Source: Ruegeria marisrubri (GTDB lineage: Bacteria; Pseudomonadota; Alphaproteobacteria; Rhodobacterales; Rhodobacteraceae). From it: DNA of 64,000 nucleotides. This document shows positions 45,547-55,881 of this stretch, in pieces. The stretch is taken from the NCBI RefSeq assembly GCF_001507595.1, contig NZ_LQBQ01000035.1, positions 62,001 through 126,000 on the forward strand. The letters run 5' to 3'. Each line of letters starts with the position of its first letter. Position 1 is the stretch's first letter. Below the pieces are notes generated by a model, which was not told the origin of the DNA, did not search any database, and was given only the letters and a program-made list of their open reading frames with translations. The translations under genes were made by a program, and so were the position numbers.

Positions 45547-46623
45547 ATGGGAATACGACAGACCAACGGCCGTGGCCGCCGCTTTGACAATGTGCTGGAA
45601 ACCGTCGGCGACACGCCCGTCATCCGCATAAACCGGATCGCTCCCGAGCATGTCACGGTTTACGTCAAGTTCGAGGCCTTCAACCCGGCGGGGTCGGTGA
45701 AGGACCGGCTGGCGCTCAACATCATCGAGGCGGCCGAGCGCGACGGGCGCTTGAAACCCGGCCAGACGGTGGTCGAGGCGACCTCGGGCAATACCGGTAT
45801 CGGGCTGGCGATGGTCTGTGCCGCCAAGGGCTATCCGCTGGTGGTGACGATGGCCGACAGTTTCTCGGTCGAGCGGCGGCGTCTGATGCGGTTCCTGGGC
45901 GCCAAGGTGGTGCTGACGCCGCGGGCGCTCAAGGGCTTTGGCATGTACACCAAGGCCAAGGAGCTGGCCGAGGAAAACGGCTGGTTCCTTGCCAGCCAGT
46001 TCGAGACGCCCGACAACGCGGACATCCACGAAAACACGACCGCGCGCGAGATCCTCGGGGATTTCGAGGGCGAGCGGCTGGACTACTGGGTGACTGGCTA
46101 TGGCACGGGCGGCACGGTCGCGGGAGTCGGGCGCGTGCTGCGCAAGGAGCGCCCTGAGACCAGGATCGTTCTGGCCGAGCCCGCCAACGCCGCCATCGTG
46201 TCCTCGGGCTATGTGAACACCCGCAACGAGGCGCACCAGCCCACCGAAAGCCACCCGGCTTTCGAGCCGCACCCGATCCAGGGATGGACGCCGGATTTCA
46301 TCCCCTATGTCCTGCAGGAGGCGTTGGACAATTCCTATTACGACGACCTGCTCAAGGTGCCCGGCGCCGAAGGCATCGCCTGGTCGAAACGGCTGGCCGC
46401 CGAAGAGGGGATCTTTGCCGGCATTTCCGGCGGATCGACCTTTGCCGCCGCCATGCAGGTGGCCAAGGACGCGCCCGAAGGGTCGGTGATGCTGGTGATG
46501 CTGCCGGATACCGGCGAACGCTACCTCTCGACGCCGCTGTTCGAGGGCATCCCCGAGGACATGACCGAAGAAGAGCGAAGCATTTCGCTGTCTACCCCGT
46601 CGGCGCAGATGGAGGCGGGCTGA
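45547..46623 (+). CDS. cysK: Cysteine synthase (O-acetylserine sulfhydrylase), long form
   Basis: A 358-residue PLP enzyme making cysteine from O-acetylserine and sulfide. Lys52 in NPAGSVKDR holds PLP; TSGNTGIGLA and GTGGTVAG are the cofactor loops, and ISGGST closes the fold. It is 30-50 residues longer than common CysK because of an N-terminal lead, an internal stretch (SGYVNTRNEAHQPTESHPAF) and a C-terminal tail. Substrate preference could therefore differ from standard CysK. Start ATG 45547 follows GGGGGACATC. Confidence 0.85.
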   Translation: MGIRQTNGRGRRFDNVLETVGDTPVIRINRIAPEHVTVYVKFEAFNPAGSVKDRLALNIIEAAERDGRLKPGQTVVEATSGNTGIGLAMVCAAKGYPLVVTMADSFSVERRRLMRFLGAKVVLTPRALKGFGMYTKAKELAEENGWFLASQFETPDNADIHENTTAREILGDFEGERLDYWVTGYGTGGTVAGVGRVLRKERPETRIVLAEPANAAIVSSGYVNTRNEAHQPTESHPAFEPHPIQGWTPDFIPYVLQEALDNSYYDDLLKVPGAEGIAWSKRLAAEEGIFAGISGGSTFAAAMQVAKDAPEGSVMLVMLPDTGERYLSTPLFEGIPEDMTEEERSISLSTPSAQMEAG

Positions 46624-46696
46624 GGCCGAGCTCTTGCCAAAAGCGCCATCTTGCCAGGCGATTCCAGCGATGAAATTGGCAGACAAGTAGCAGACG

Positions 46697-46718
46697 CCCT
46701 CGCAGGAACCTGCGAGGG
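46697..46718. terminator. Perfect hairpin between convergent cysK and tetR
   Basis: CCCTCGCAGG-AA-CCTGCGAGGG has 10-bp perfect arms in the 156-bp spacer where the two genes meet. It is well placed as a two-way terminator, though its T-tracts are short. Confidence 0.65.
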
Positions 46719-46779
46719 TGTTGACGTTTCATGAGACGGTCTTGCCGAGCACCGCAACTGTCTTTGAAGCAATCCGGAC

Positions 46780-47364
46780 CTATGCCCGGTAATGCGACAG
46801 GAACATTGCGACACAGTCCCGCATGATCCCATCCGTTTTCTGCTTCTCGCCAAGCAGGAATTCCGGCCAGAAGAAGAAGTTCTTCACCAGCGCCAGCAAC
46901 TGGCTGGTGGCGAATTCCGGGTCGGCCTTTCGCAAAGCCCCAGCTTGCATCGCCTCTTCGATCAGCCGCTTGATCGGGTAATCGTGGGCAAGGCTTTCGG
47001 CGAAGAAGGCGCGTGAGCGGTCGAGATCGCGCAGGAACTCGGAAATCACCATCCGGTTCAGGCCGATGGCCTCGGGCTCGGTGATGACACTGACATAGCG
47101 TTCCAGCGCCTCGATCAGTTGTTCGTCCAGCGGGCGGTCCGGGTCATAGGGAACGGGTGCCATGGCCGAATTGCGCGCGATCATGATCTCGGTGATCGCG
47201 TCGAACAGCGCCTCTTTCGTTTCGAAATGATTGTAGAGCGTGCGACTCGACACACCAGCCCGCTTGGCGATCTGCGTGGTCTTGGCCCCCAGAAATCCGT
47301 TTTCGCGGAACTCTTCGATGGCCGCTTCGATGATATCTTTTCGTTTCTTTTCAGTCAGTTTCAC
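46780..47364 (-). CDS. TetR-family transcriptional repressor
   Basis: A 194-residue regulator. The helix-turn-helix is in GAKTTQIAKRAGVSSRTLYNHFETKEALFD (about residues 24-52, given as the family block only), followed by a helical ligand domain. GTG 47364 is chosen because it starts directly at the basic KLTEKKRKD leader; a longer frame upstream would run through the operator region. It is divergent from an alpha/beta hydrolase gene, and the 115-bp spacer holds two copies of GTAAA-N8-TTTAC, which fit its operator. Confidence 0.88.
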   Translation of the reverse strand: MKLTEKKRKDIIEAAIEEFRENGFLGAKTTQIAKRAGVSSRTLYNHFETKEALFDAITEIMIARNSAMAPVPYDPDRPLDEQLIEALERYVSVITEPEAIGLNRMVISEFLRDLDRSRAFFAESLAHDYPIKRLIEEAMQAGALRKADPEFATSQLLALVKNFFFWPEFLLGEKQKTDGIMRDCVAMFLSHYRA

Positions 47365-47391
47365 GGTGAGCTCTGCCTTTCTCGCGCAAAA

Positions 47392-47409
47392 GTAAAATAT
47401 GAAGTTTAC
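47392..47409. promoter_or_regulatory. TetR operator candidate, copy 1
   Basis: GTAAA-ATATGAAG-TTTAC, an 18-bp palindrome with an 8-bp centre, lies 28 bp before the tetR start. An identical-arm copy lies 41 bp away (about four helical turns). An 11-bp inverted pair GCAAAAGTAAA (47386) and TTTACTTTTGC (47456) frames both. Confidence 0.6.
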
Positions 47410-47432
47410 AATTTGCGTCGATTGCCTCATAT

Positions 47433-47450
47433 GTAAATACATCGATTTAC
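47433..47450. promoter_or_regulatory. TetR operator candidate, copy 2
   Basis: GTAAA-TACATCGA-TTTAC has the same arms and 8-bp centre as copy 1 and lies 30 bp before the hydrolase start. ATGTA-AA-TACAT (47431-47442) overlaps it. Placement near both genes suits joint repression. Confidence 0.6.
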
Positions 47451-47479
47451 TTTTGCAATCCCAAGCAAGGAGAACCGGC

Positions 47480-48451
47480 ATGACCCTCATCGCTGGCCGC
47501 AACGACGTTACCTTCAAATCCATGGGCTGCAGGCTCGCCGCCCACCTCTACACGCCCGAGGGCTTTTCCGAAGAGGGCAGATATCCGGCTGTCATCATGT
47601 CGCCCCCCTTCAACCAGGTCAAGGAGCAGACCATGGCCGTCTATGGCCGCGAACTGGCCGCGCGTGGATACGTGGCGCTGGCCTTCGACCATATCGGTTA
47701 TGGCGACAGCGAGGGCGAGATCCGCAACAATGAAAACTCGTGGGTCAAGATCGAGTCGATCCGCGACGCGATCAGCTTCATGGGCACGCTGCCCTTCGTG
47801 GATCGTGACCGCCTGTTCGGCCTCGGCATCTGCGCTTCGGGCGGCTACATGGCGCTGGTGGCCACGACCGACAAGCGGCTCAAGGCCGTCGCCAGCGTAT
47901 CGGGGATGCTGGGCAACAAGGCCAGCTACTTCGAAGCGATGGATCGTGAGACCATCACCGCCCTGATCGCTGCGCAGAACGCGGGGCGGCAGAAGGCCTA
48001 TGAAACCGGAGTGATCGACTATGTGGACGCTTTGGGCATCGCTGCCGAGGAAGAAGCGATCAAGGCCGGGGCGACCCCGAGCGAAGGCTATGACTACTAC
48101 ATGACCGAGCGGGCGGGCGCACAGACCTATCCGAGCTACAGCCACCTCTCGCCCTCCTTCATGCTGGAAGCGCCGATGCTGGCCGATGCCATGAACTATG
48201 CACCATATGTCTACACGCCCTTCATCGGCATCGTCGGGGAAAGGGCGATGGACCCGGCTCAGGGGCTGTTGGCTACTGGCCTGCTGACCAAAGCCTTCGT
48301 CGAGGCGGCTTCGGACCCCAAGGAGTTCGTCGAGATCTCGGGTGCCTCCCATGTGTCGCTCTATGACATCCCCAAGGATGTGGAGCGCGCTGTCGCGGCT
48401 ATGGACGGGTTCTTCCGTAAACACGGCGGGGCAATTGCACTGGCGGCTTGA
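47480..48451 (+). CDS. Alpha/beta hydrolase under TetR control
   Basis: A 323-residue hydrolase-fold protein. The nucleophile elbow reads GICASGGYM, a C-x-S-x-G form, so Ser is the likely nucleophile, with Cys two residues before it (dienelactone-hydrolase relatives use Cys). The acid and histidine of the triad would be in the C-terminal third (GASHVSLYD is a good His site). Substrate unknown; TetR control suggests an ester or xenobiotic. AAGGAG precedes ATG 47480, and a strong terminator follows. Confidence 0.8.
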   Translation: MTLIAGRNDVTFKSMGCRLAAHLYTPEGFSEEGRYPAVIMSPPFNQVKEQTMAVYGRELAARGYVALAFDHIGYGDSEGEIRNNENSWVKIESIRDAISFMGTLPFVDRDRLFGLGICASGGYMALVATTDKRLKAVASVSGMLGNKASYFEAMDRETITALIAAQNAGRQKAYETGVIDYVDALGIAAEEEAIKAGATPSEGYDYYMTERAGAQTYPSYSHLSPSFMLEAPMLADAMNYAPYVYTPFIGIVGERAMDPAQGLLATGLLTKAFVEAASDPKEFVEISGASHVSLYDIPKDVERAVAAMDGFFRKHGGAIALAA

Positions 48452-48492
48452 CCTCTGCTGCGTTCAAGCCTGTCGGCATGTTTCTTCCAGGG

Positions 48493-48520
48493 GGCCTGCA
48501 CAAGACGTGCAGGCCTCTTT
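48493..48520 (+). terminator. Intrinsic terminator after the hydrolase gene
   Basis: GGCCTGCAC and GTGCAGGCC form a 9-bp stem with a 5-nt loop, followed by TCTTT. It is 41 nt after the hydrolase stop and just before the convergent DUF1285 stop. Confidence 0.85.
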
Positions 48521-48539
48521 CATTCCTTGGCGTGGTGTC

Positions 48540-49133
48540 CTAGCTGGCCGCAAGCTCCTCGGACGGGATGATCGGAAAGAACTGGCCCGAGGACCAGACG
48601 CCGAACCAGCCGTCATGTTCGACGCCCAGATCGAACAGCCGGTAAAAGCTTTTGCGGTCGATCAGAGCCTCCAGATTTGCGCGAACCAATACATACGGCG
48701 ACGGCTCGTCTGTTTCCGGATCGCGAACAATTCGGATGGGGTGATCCGGTCCGGCCACCGCCGTGTCACCGACATGGGTGGTGAAGGTGATCACCTGATC
48801 CTTGCCTTCGCCGGACACCTCGAAATCGACGGCCACGAAGGGCGCGTCGTCGACCGTGATGCCGACCTTTTCGACCGGGGTGACGAGGTAATACTTGCCG
48901 TCCTCCTTCTTGAGGATCGACGAGAACAGCTTGACCAGTTGGAACCGGTTGATCGGGGTTCCCTGATAGAACCATGTCCCGTCGCGCGCGATGCGCATGT
49001 CCAGATCCCCGCAAAAGGGCGGGTTCCACAGGTGGACCGGCGGCAAGCCCTTGGTTTTGGCGGCTTTGACCGATGCTTCCAGCCCTTCGGCCGACGGTGT
49101 CACGGCTTTTTGTCCACTCATTGTTTTTGCCAT
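48540..49133 (-). CDS. DUF1285 family protein
   Basis: A 197-residue protein with the family blocks PPVHLWNPPFCGDLDMRI, GTWFYQGTPI, FFPIIPSEEL and the central LVTPVEKVGITVDDAPFVAV. It is cytosolic with no signal peptide, and its function is unknown. ATG 49133 is used; ATG 49121 (MSGQK) has an equally imperfect ribosome site. It is divergent from moxR by 52 bp. Confidence 0.85.
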   Translation of the reverse strand: MAKTMSGQKAVTPSAEGLEASVKAAKTKGLPPVHLWNPPFCGDLDMRIARDGTWFYQGTPINRFQLVKLFSSILKKEDGKYYLVTPVEKVGITVDDAPFVAVDFEVSGEGKDQVITFTTHVGDTAVAGPDHPIRIVRDPETDEPSPYVLVRANLEALIDRKSFYRLFDLGVEHDGWFGVWSSGQFFPIIPSEELAAS

Positions 49134-49185
49134 TTCCTCTCAGCGCGATACACTCTGGAAATATACGCCCACGGAAAGGAAAGTC

Positions 49186-50189
<1,004 letters not shown>

Positions 50190-50193
<4 letters not shown>

Positions 50194-51065
50194 GCGTCGC
50201 GCCGACCTTACGCGAAAGATCCGAGGCCGAGGCGTCACGGCTGCCGCCCCTGCTGGCGCGCGCCGAGCACCTCGCGGGCACCGTCCTCCTAGGTGAGCAT
50301 GGTCGGCGCAGGGCGGGGTTGGGTGATGATTTCTGGCAATACCGGCCGGCCCAGACCGGGGACAGCAAGCGGATGATCGACCACCGGCGCTCGGCCCGGG
50401 GCGACGTGCAATATGTGCGCGAACGCGAATGGCAGATCGCCCAGTCGGTGATGCTCTGGGTCGATCAGGGCGCCTCGATGCGGTTTTCCTCGGATCGGAA
50501 CCTTCCGACCAAGGTGGATCGCGCACGGCTGCTGGGGCTGGCCACCGCGATCCTGCTGGTGCGCGGTGGCGAGCGCGTGGGCCTGACCGGCACGACCCTG
50601 CCGCCCCGGCGCGGCAACGAACAGATCCTGCGGCTGACGCAGGCCCTGTCGCAGGATACGGACGTGGACTATGCGCCGCCCGAGCACCGCGCGATGATCC
50701 CCCATGCGCGGGCCGTGTTCATTTCCGATTTTCTGGGCGACCTGTCCGAGGTCGAACTGGCCCTGACCAAGGCCGCCGATCGCGGGGTGCGGGGCGTTCT
50801 GCTGCAGGTGCTGGACCCCAGCGAAGAGAACTTCCCCTACCGGGGCCGCACGATCTTTGAAAGCGTCGCCGGATCGCTGCGCCATGAAACGCTCAAGGCG
50901 GGCGACCTTCGCGACCGCTACCTCGAGCGCTTGGCCCGGCGCAAGGATGACTTACATCAGTTGTGTCGCGCGACCGGCTGGCAGCTGGGGCTGCATCACA
51001 CCGGCGACAGCGCGCAGGCTGCGCTGCTGTGGATCTACCGCGCGCTGGACGGAGGAACCAGATGA
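50190..51065 (+). CDS. DUF58 domain protein (MoxR partner)
   Basis: A 291-residue protein with the DUF58 motif set: GLGDDFWQYRPAQTGDSKRMIDH and the vWA-like fold VMLWVDQGASMRFSS. DUF58 proteins are the usual first partner of MoxR. The end overlaps the next gene by 4 nt. No signal peptide; it faces the cytosol or the membrane inner side. Confidence 0.9.
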
Positions 51066-53824
51066 CAGTGCTGGCTGGCATCGGCTTTACCGCGCCCTGG
51101 ATTCTTCTGGGGCTGCTGGCCTTGCCAGTGCTCTGGCTGATCCTGCGCGCCGTGCCGCCCGCGCCGATCCGGCGCCTGTTCCCCGCTGTGACTCTGCTGC
51201 TGGGCCTCAAGGATGACGAGAGCGTGTCCGACCGCACCCCGTGGTGGCTGCTGTTGCTGCGGATGGCGGCGGCGGCGGCCATCATCATCGGGCTGGCGGG
51301 GCCGGTTCTGAACCCGTCGCGCGATGAGACGGGCACCGGCCCGCTGCTGCTGGTGCTGGATGCAAGCTGGGCCGGGGCCTCGCGCTGGCCCGCGACGCTC
51401 AACCAGATCGACGCCCAGCTGACCGATTCCGGGCGGGCAGGCCGACCGGTGGCGATCCTGCGGCTGAGTGAGCCGGAAGCGCCTGTGTTCCAGTCAGGCG
51501 AGGCGTGGCGCAGCCGTTTGCCGGGCCTTGCCCCGATGCCGTGGCAGCCCGGAGAACAGCAAGTTGCCGCCGCGATCGAAGCGATAAGCGCGATCGACGG
51601 GGGCTTTGATACCAACTGGTTTAGCGATGCGCTGGACTATGACGGCCGGGAGGCGATCCTTGCGGAACTGCAGTCGCGCGGGAACGTCACCGTCTACCGC
51701 GCGCCCACCGCGGTGATGGGCCTGTTGCCCTCGACCTTCGAGGATGGCGCGATCAAGCTGACGGCCACGCGATCCGAGCCCGGTCCGGCCCAGAGCGTGA
51801 CCCTGCTGGCCCAAGGGCGGGATCCCGCCGGGACGATGCGCATTCTTCAGACCGCCACGGCCGAGTTCGCCGATGGCGCGACGCAGGCCGAGGTGTCTCT
51901 GGCGCTGCCGTCGGAGCTGCGGGCGCGGATCACGCGGTTCGAAATCCAGGGGCAGCGGTCGGCCGGCGCGGTGAGCCTGACCGACGACAGCCTGCGCCGG
52001 CGCGAGGTGGCGCTGATCGCGGGTCGCCGCAACCGCGAGGGGCTGGAGCTGCTGTCGCCCCTGCACTACCTGACGCACGTTTTGGTCCCGACGGCGGATT
52101 TCGTCGATGGCGCGCTGCTGGAGGTGCTGCCCGCCAATCCCGACGTGATCGTTCTGGCCGACGTGGCCACCCTGTCGGAAAAGGAAGAAGCGGACCTGGT
52201 GGAATGGATCGAAAAGGGCGGCCTGCTGCTGCGCTTTGCCGGTCCCAGAATGGCCGCAAGCGATCTGGGCCGTCATGAGGAAGAGGTTCTTCTGCCGGTT
52301 CGCCTGCGCGGCGGAGGCCGCACGGTGGGGGGCGCCATGAGCTGGGGCGAGGCCAAGGGGCTTGCGCCCTTCCCCGAGAACTCGCCGTTCTACGGGCTCT
52401 CCATTCCCGATGACGTCACCGTCAGCACGCAGGTCATGGCCCAGCCCGATCCCAACCTTGCCGACCGGGTCATCGCCTCGCTCAGCGACGGCACGCCGCT
52501 GGTCACCCGCAAGCCGCTGGGGCTGGGGCAGGTGGTTCTGTTCCATGTGACCGCCGACGCGGAATGGTCGACCCTGCCGCTTTCGGGGCTGTTCGTCGAG
52601 ATGCTGGACCGCCTTGCCGTGGCCTCGGCCGCCAAGGCCCGCACCGAGGCGCAGCTGCAGGGCACCGCCTGGGCGCCGGCGCAGGTTCTGGACGGTTTCG
52701 GCGGCCTGTCGGATGCGGGCAACCTGGCCGGGGTGGACGGTATGGAGCTTGTCTCGGGACGGATCGGGCCCGACCTGCGCCCCGGACTCTATCAAAGCGG
52801 CAAGGAGCGTCTGGCGCTCAACGTCTTGCCCGAAAAGGCCGAATTGCAACCGGCCGTCTGGCCCGCGGACGTGCCCGTCAAGGGGCAGGAGGTGAACCGC
52901 GAAAAACCGCTGGGCGGGATGTTGCTGGCCCTTGCGCTGGTGCTGCTGACCGCCGACGTGGTGGCCTCGCTGGCCCTGTCCGGGCGGCTCGCCCTTGCCC
53001 GCGCGGCGATGTTCGTCATGGCAGCGATCCTCGCAGCCCCGCAGGCCCATGCGCAGGACCAGAGCGACACGGAATTCGCGATCAACGCCAGCAAGGAACT
53101 GGTGCTGGCCCATGTGCTGACCGGCGACCGCAAAGTGGATGAGATCGCGCGGGCCGGGCTGCGCGGCCTGTCCGACACCCTGTTCTACCGCACCTCGGTC
53201 GAGCCGGCCGAGCCGATCGGCGTCGATCTGGAACGCGACGAACTTGCCTTTTTCCCACTGCTCTACTGGCCAATCACGCCCGAGCAGCCAAAACCGTCGG
53301 CCGAGGCCTATGCCAGGCTCAACACCTATCTGCGGTCTGGCGGCATGATCCTGTTCGATACCCGCGACGCGGATATCGCCCGCTTTGGCTCGGCCAGTCC
53401 GAATGGCCGCAAGCTGCGGGAACTGGCCGCGCCGCTGGACATCCCTCCGCTGGAGCCGGTGCCGCGCGACCATGTTCTGACCCGGACCTTCTATCTGCTG
53501 CAGGATTTCCCCGGCAGGTATGCCGGTGCCGAGGTCTGGGTCGAGGCCGCGCCGGCGGATGCCGAGCAGATCGAGGGGATGCCGTTCCGCAACCTCAATG
53601 ACGGCGTGACGCCGGTGGTGATCGGCGGAAACGACTGGGCCGGCGCCTGGGCCGTGGACCGGAACGGGCAGTCCCTGCTGCCGGTCGGGCGGGGCTATGC
53701 CGGTGAACGGCAGCGAGAGCTGGCGCACCGCTTTGGCGTCAACCTGGTGATGCATGTGCTGACCGGAAACTACAAATCGGATCAGGTCCATGTGCCTGCC
53801 TTGCTTGACAGGTTGGGACAATGA
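51062..53824 (+). CDS. BatA-type N-terminal domain plus DUF4159 membrane protein
   Basis: 920 residues. Two hydrophobic segments near the N-terminus (GFTAPWILLGLLALPVLWLI and WWLLLLRMAAAAAIIIGLAG) match the BatA-type start. A large extracytoplasmic part (about 85-610), one or two hydrophobic segments near 630-700, and the C-terminal DUF4159 domain (DRKVDEIARAGLRGLSDTLF, LFDTRDADIARFG) follow. ATG 51062 overlaps the DUF58 stop. Family role is unknown; context is MoxR-linked envelope stress or assembly. Confidence 0.88.
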   Translation: MTVLAGIGFTAPWILLGLLALPVLWLILRAVPPAPIRRLFPAVTLLLGLKDDESVSDRTPWWLLLLRMAAAAAIIIGLAGPVLNPSRDETGTGPLLLVLDASWAGASRWPATLNQIDAQLTDSGRAGRPVAILRLSEPEAPVFQSGEAWRSRLPGLAPMPWQPGEQQVAAAIEAISAIDGGFDTNWFSDALDYDGREAILAELQSRGNVTVYRAPTAVMGLLPSTFEDGAIKLTATRSEPGPAQSVTLLAQGRDPAGTMRILQTATAEFADGATQAEVSLALPSELRARITRFEIQGQRSAGAVSLTDDSLRRREVALIAGRRNREGLELLSPLHYLTHVLVPTADFVDGALLEVLPANPDVIVLADVATLSEKEEADLVEWIEKGGLLLRFAGPRMAASDLGRHEEEVLLPVRLRGGGRTVGGAMSWGEAKGLAPFPENSPFYGLSIPDDVTVSTQVMAQPDPNLADRVIASLSDGTPLVTRKPLGLGQVVLFHVTADAEWSTLPLSGLFVEMLDRLAVASAAKARTEAQLQGTAWAPAQVLDGFGGLSDAGNLAGVDGMELVSGRIGPDLRPGLYQSGKERLALNVLPEKAELQPAVWPADVPVKGQEVNREKPLGGMLLALALVLLTADVVASLALSGRLALARAAMFVMAAILAAPQAHAQDQSDTEFAINASKELVLAHVLTGDRKVDEIARAGLRGLSDTLFYRTSVEPAEPIGVDLERDELAFFPLLYWPITPEQPKPSAEAYARLNTYLRSGGMILFDTRDADIARFGSASPNGRKLRELAAPLDIPPLEPVPRDHVLTRTFYLLQDFPGRYAGAEVWVEAAPADAEQIEGMPFRNLNDGVTPVVIGGNDWAGAWAVDRNGQSLLPVGRGYAGERQRELAHRFGVNLVMHVLTGNYKSDQVHVPALLDRLGQ

Positions 53825-55863
53825 CCGGAACCGTGATCTTCGACCCGCTGATCCCGTGGCCTGCGCTGGCCGCCGTCGCAGCCATCGCCCTGGTCGGCGT
53901 CATCCTGGCGCTGTGGCGCGGGCTGTCGGGCTGGGCCTTGCGGGGGCTCGCGGCCCTGATCGTGCTCGCCGCGCTGGCCGGCCCGGTCTACCAGATCGAG
54001 GATCGCGCGCCGCTGACCGACATCGTGCTGATGGTCGAGGATGAAAGCGCCAGCCAGAAGCTCTCGGACCGGGCCGAACAGACCAGCCGGGCCGCCGAGG
54101 AACTGGCCGCCATTCTCGAGGCGCGCGAGAACACCGAGCTGCGCCGCATCCGCGTCGGGGATGGCGAGGGCGACGAGGGCACGCAGCTCATGACCGCCCT
54201 GACCGAGGCGCTGGCCGAAGAGCCGCGGGCGCGTGTCGCCGGGATCATCGCGCTCTCGGACGGGTTGGTTCATGACGTCGAACAGGCGCCCGACCTGCCT
54301 GCGCCGATGCACCTGCTGTTGTCAGGACGGGCCGAGGACTGGGATCGCCGCATCCTCGTGCGCAATGCGCCGGCCTTCGCCATCATCGACGAACCCGTCA
54401 CGTTGACGCTGCGGATCGAGGACAGCGGCGCGGTTCCCGCCACGCGGCGGATTGCAAAACTGGAAATCACCGTCAATGGCGGCACGCCCGAACGGTTCGA
54501 CGTGCCGATCGGGCAGGACATCGAACTGCCGGTCACCCTGCCGCATGGCGGGCGCAACGTGATCCAGTTTTCGGTTCCGGTGGCCGAGGGCGAGCTGACC
54601 GACCGCAACAATACCGCGCTGATCCAGATGAACGGCGTGCGCGACAGGCTGCGGGTGTTGCTTGTTTCGGGCGAGCCCCATGCGGGCGGGCGCACATGGC
54701 GCAACCTGCTGAAATCCGACAGTTCCGTGGATCTGGTGCATTTCACCATCCTGCGCCCGCCGGAAAAGCAGGATGGCGTTCCGGTCGATGAGTTGTCGCT
54801 GATCGCCTTCCCGACGCGCGAGCTGTTCCTGGAAAAGATCGACGATTTCGACCTGATCATTTTCGATCGCTACAAGCGGCGGGGCATTCTGCCGGCGATC
54901 TACCTCGACAACGTGACGAGTTACGTCAATGCGGGCGGTGCGGTGCTGATCGCGGCGGGGCCGGATTTTGCCTCGGCCGACAGCATCTTCCGCTCGCCGC
55001 TGGCCCCGATCATTCCCGCCGAACCGACCGCCCGCGTGATCGAGGACCGCTTCGTTCCCACCGTCACCGATCTGGGGCACCGCCACCCGGTGACCGCCGA
55101 ACTGGGCGACGCCGAGGACTGGGGCGCATGGCTGCGGCAGATCGAGGTCGAGCATCGCTCGGGCGAATTGCTGATGACCGGGCTCGACGACCGTCCACTG
55201 CTTGTGCTCGACCGGGTCGGCGACGGTCGGGTGGCGCTGCTGGCCTCGGACCATGCGTGGCTGTGGAGCCGTGGTTATGAGGGCGGGGGGCCGCAACTGG
55301 AACTGCTGCGGCGGCTGGCGCATTGGATGATGAAGGAACCGGAGCTCGAGGAAGAGGCGCTCTGGGCCGAGGCCACCGGACAGTCCATGCGCATCATCCG
55401 CAGAACGCTGGCCGACGAGGTCGGCCCCCTGACCATCACCCGCCCCAACGGCGAGTCGCTTGAGATGCCGCTGGAAGAGGTATCGCCCGGCCGGTTCGAG
55501 GCCCAGTATCTGGGGCCGGAAATCGGCCTCTACCGGCTGCAAGAGGGCGACCGCGAGGCGGTGATCGGTCTCGGCCCGGCGTCTCCGAAAGAGTTCGAAC
55601 GCACCATCGCCACCGGAGAGGTTCTCGAGCCTGTTCTGGCCGGCCTGCGCGGCGGCGTCATGCGGCTGGAGGATGGGTTGCCCTCGATCCGTTCCGTGCG
55701 CGAAGGTCGCCCGGCCTCGGGGCGCGGCTGGATCGGCCTGACGCCGCGCGGGGCCTACGAGACGCGCGATGTCACCCAGGCGGGCCTGCTGCCGCCCTGG
55801 CTGGTGCTGCTGCTGGCGGGCGGGTTCCTGCTGGCCGGCTGGTTGCGTGAAGGCCGGCATTGA
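53821..55863 (+). CDS. MoxR-operon membrane protein, vWA- and glutamine-amidotransferase-like
   Basis: 680 residues. Two N-terminal hydrophobic segments (about 10-60) precede a vWA-like part (DIVLMVEDESASQKLSDR... GIIALSDGLVHD) and then a class-I glutamine-amidotransferase-like fold (LRVLLVSGEPHAGGRTWRNL ... LIIFDRYKRRGILP). One hydrophobic segment near the end (LVLLLAGGFLLAGWL) closes it. No glutaminase cysteine is evident, so it is a fold, not an enzyme. It is the last gene of the operon and converges with pbpC. Confidence 0.82.
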   Translation: MTGTVIFDPLIPWPALAAVAAIALVGVILALWRGLSGWALRGLAALIVLAALAGPVYQIEDRAPLTDIVLMVEDESASQKLSDRAEQTSRAAEELAAILEARENTELRRIRVGDGEGDEGTQLMTALTEALAEEPRARVAGIIALSDGLVHDVEQAPDLPAPMHLLLSGRAEDWDRRILVRNAPAFAIIDEPVTLTLRIEDSGAVPATRRIAKLEITVNGGTPERFDVPIGQDIELPVTLPHGGRNVIQFSVPVAEGELTDRNNTALIQMNGVRDRLRVLLVSGEPHAGGRTWRNLLKSDSSVDLVHFTILRPPEKQDGVPVDELSLIAFPTRELFLEKIDDFDLIIFDRYKRRGILPAIYLDNVTSYVNAGGAVLIAAGPDFASADSIFRSPLAPIIPAEPTARVIEDRFVPTVTDLGHRHPVTAELGDAEDWGAWLRQIEVEHRSGELLMTGLDDRPLLVLDRVGDGRVALLASDHAWLWSRGYEGGGPQLELLRRLAHWMMKEPELEEEALWAEATGQSMRIIRRTLADEVGPLTITRPNGESLEMPLEEVSPGRFEAQYLGPEIGLYRLQEGDREAVIGLGPASPKEFERTIATGEVLEPVLAGLRGGVMRLEDGLPSIRSVREGRPASGRGWIGLTPRGAYETRDVTQAGLLPPWLVLLLAGGFLLAGWLREGRH

Positions 55864-55881
55864 GGCTGCGCGCCGCTTGCC

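Noticed and set aside
51494..53821. Long antisense frame of 775 codons across the BatA/DUF4159 gene
   Set aside because: Same artefact; no ribosome site, no motif and a His/Gln/Arg-rich translation.
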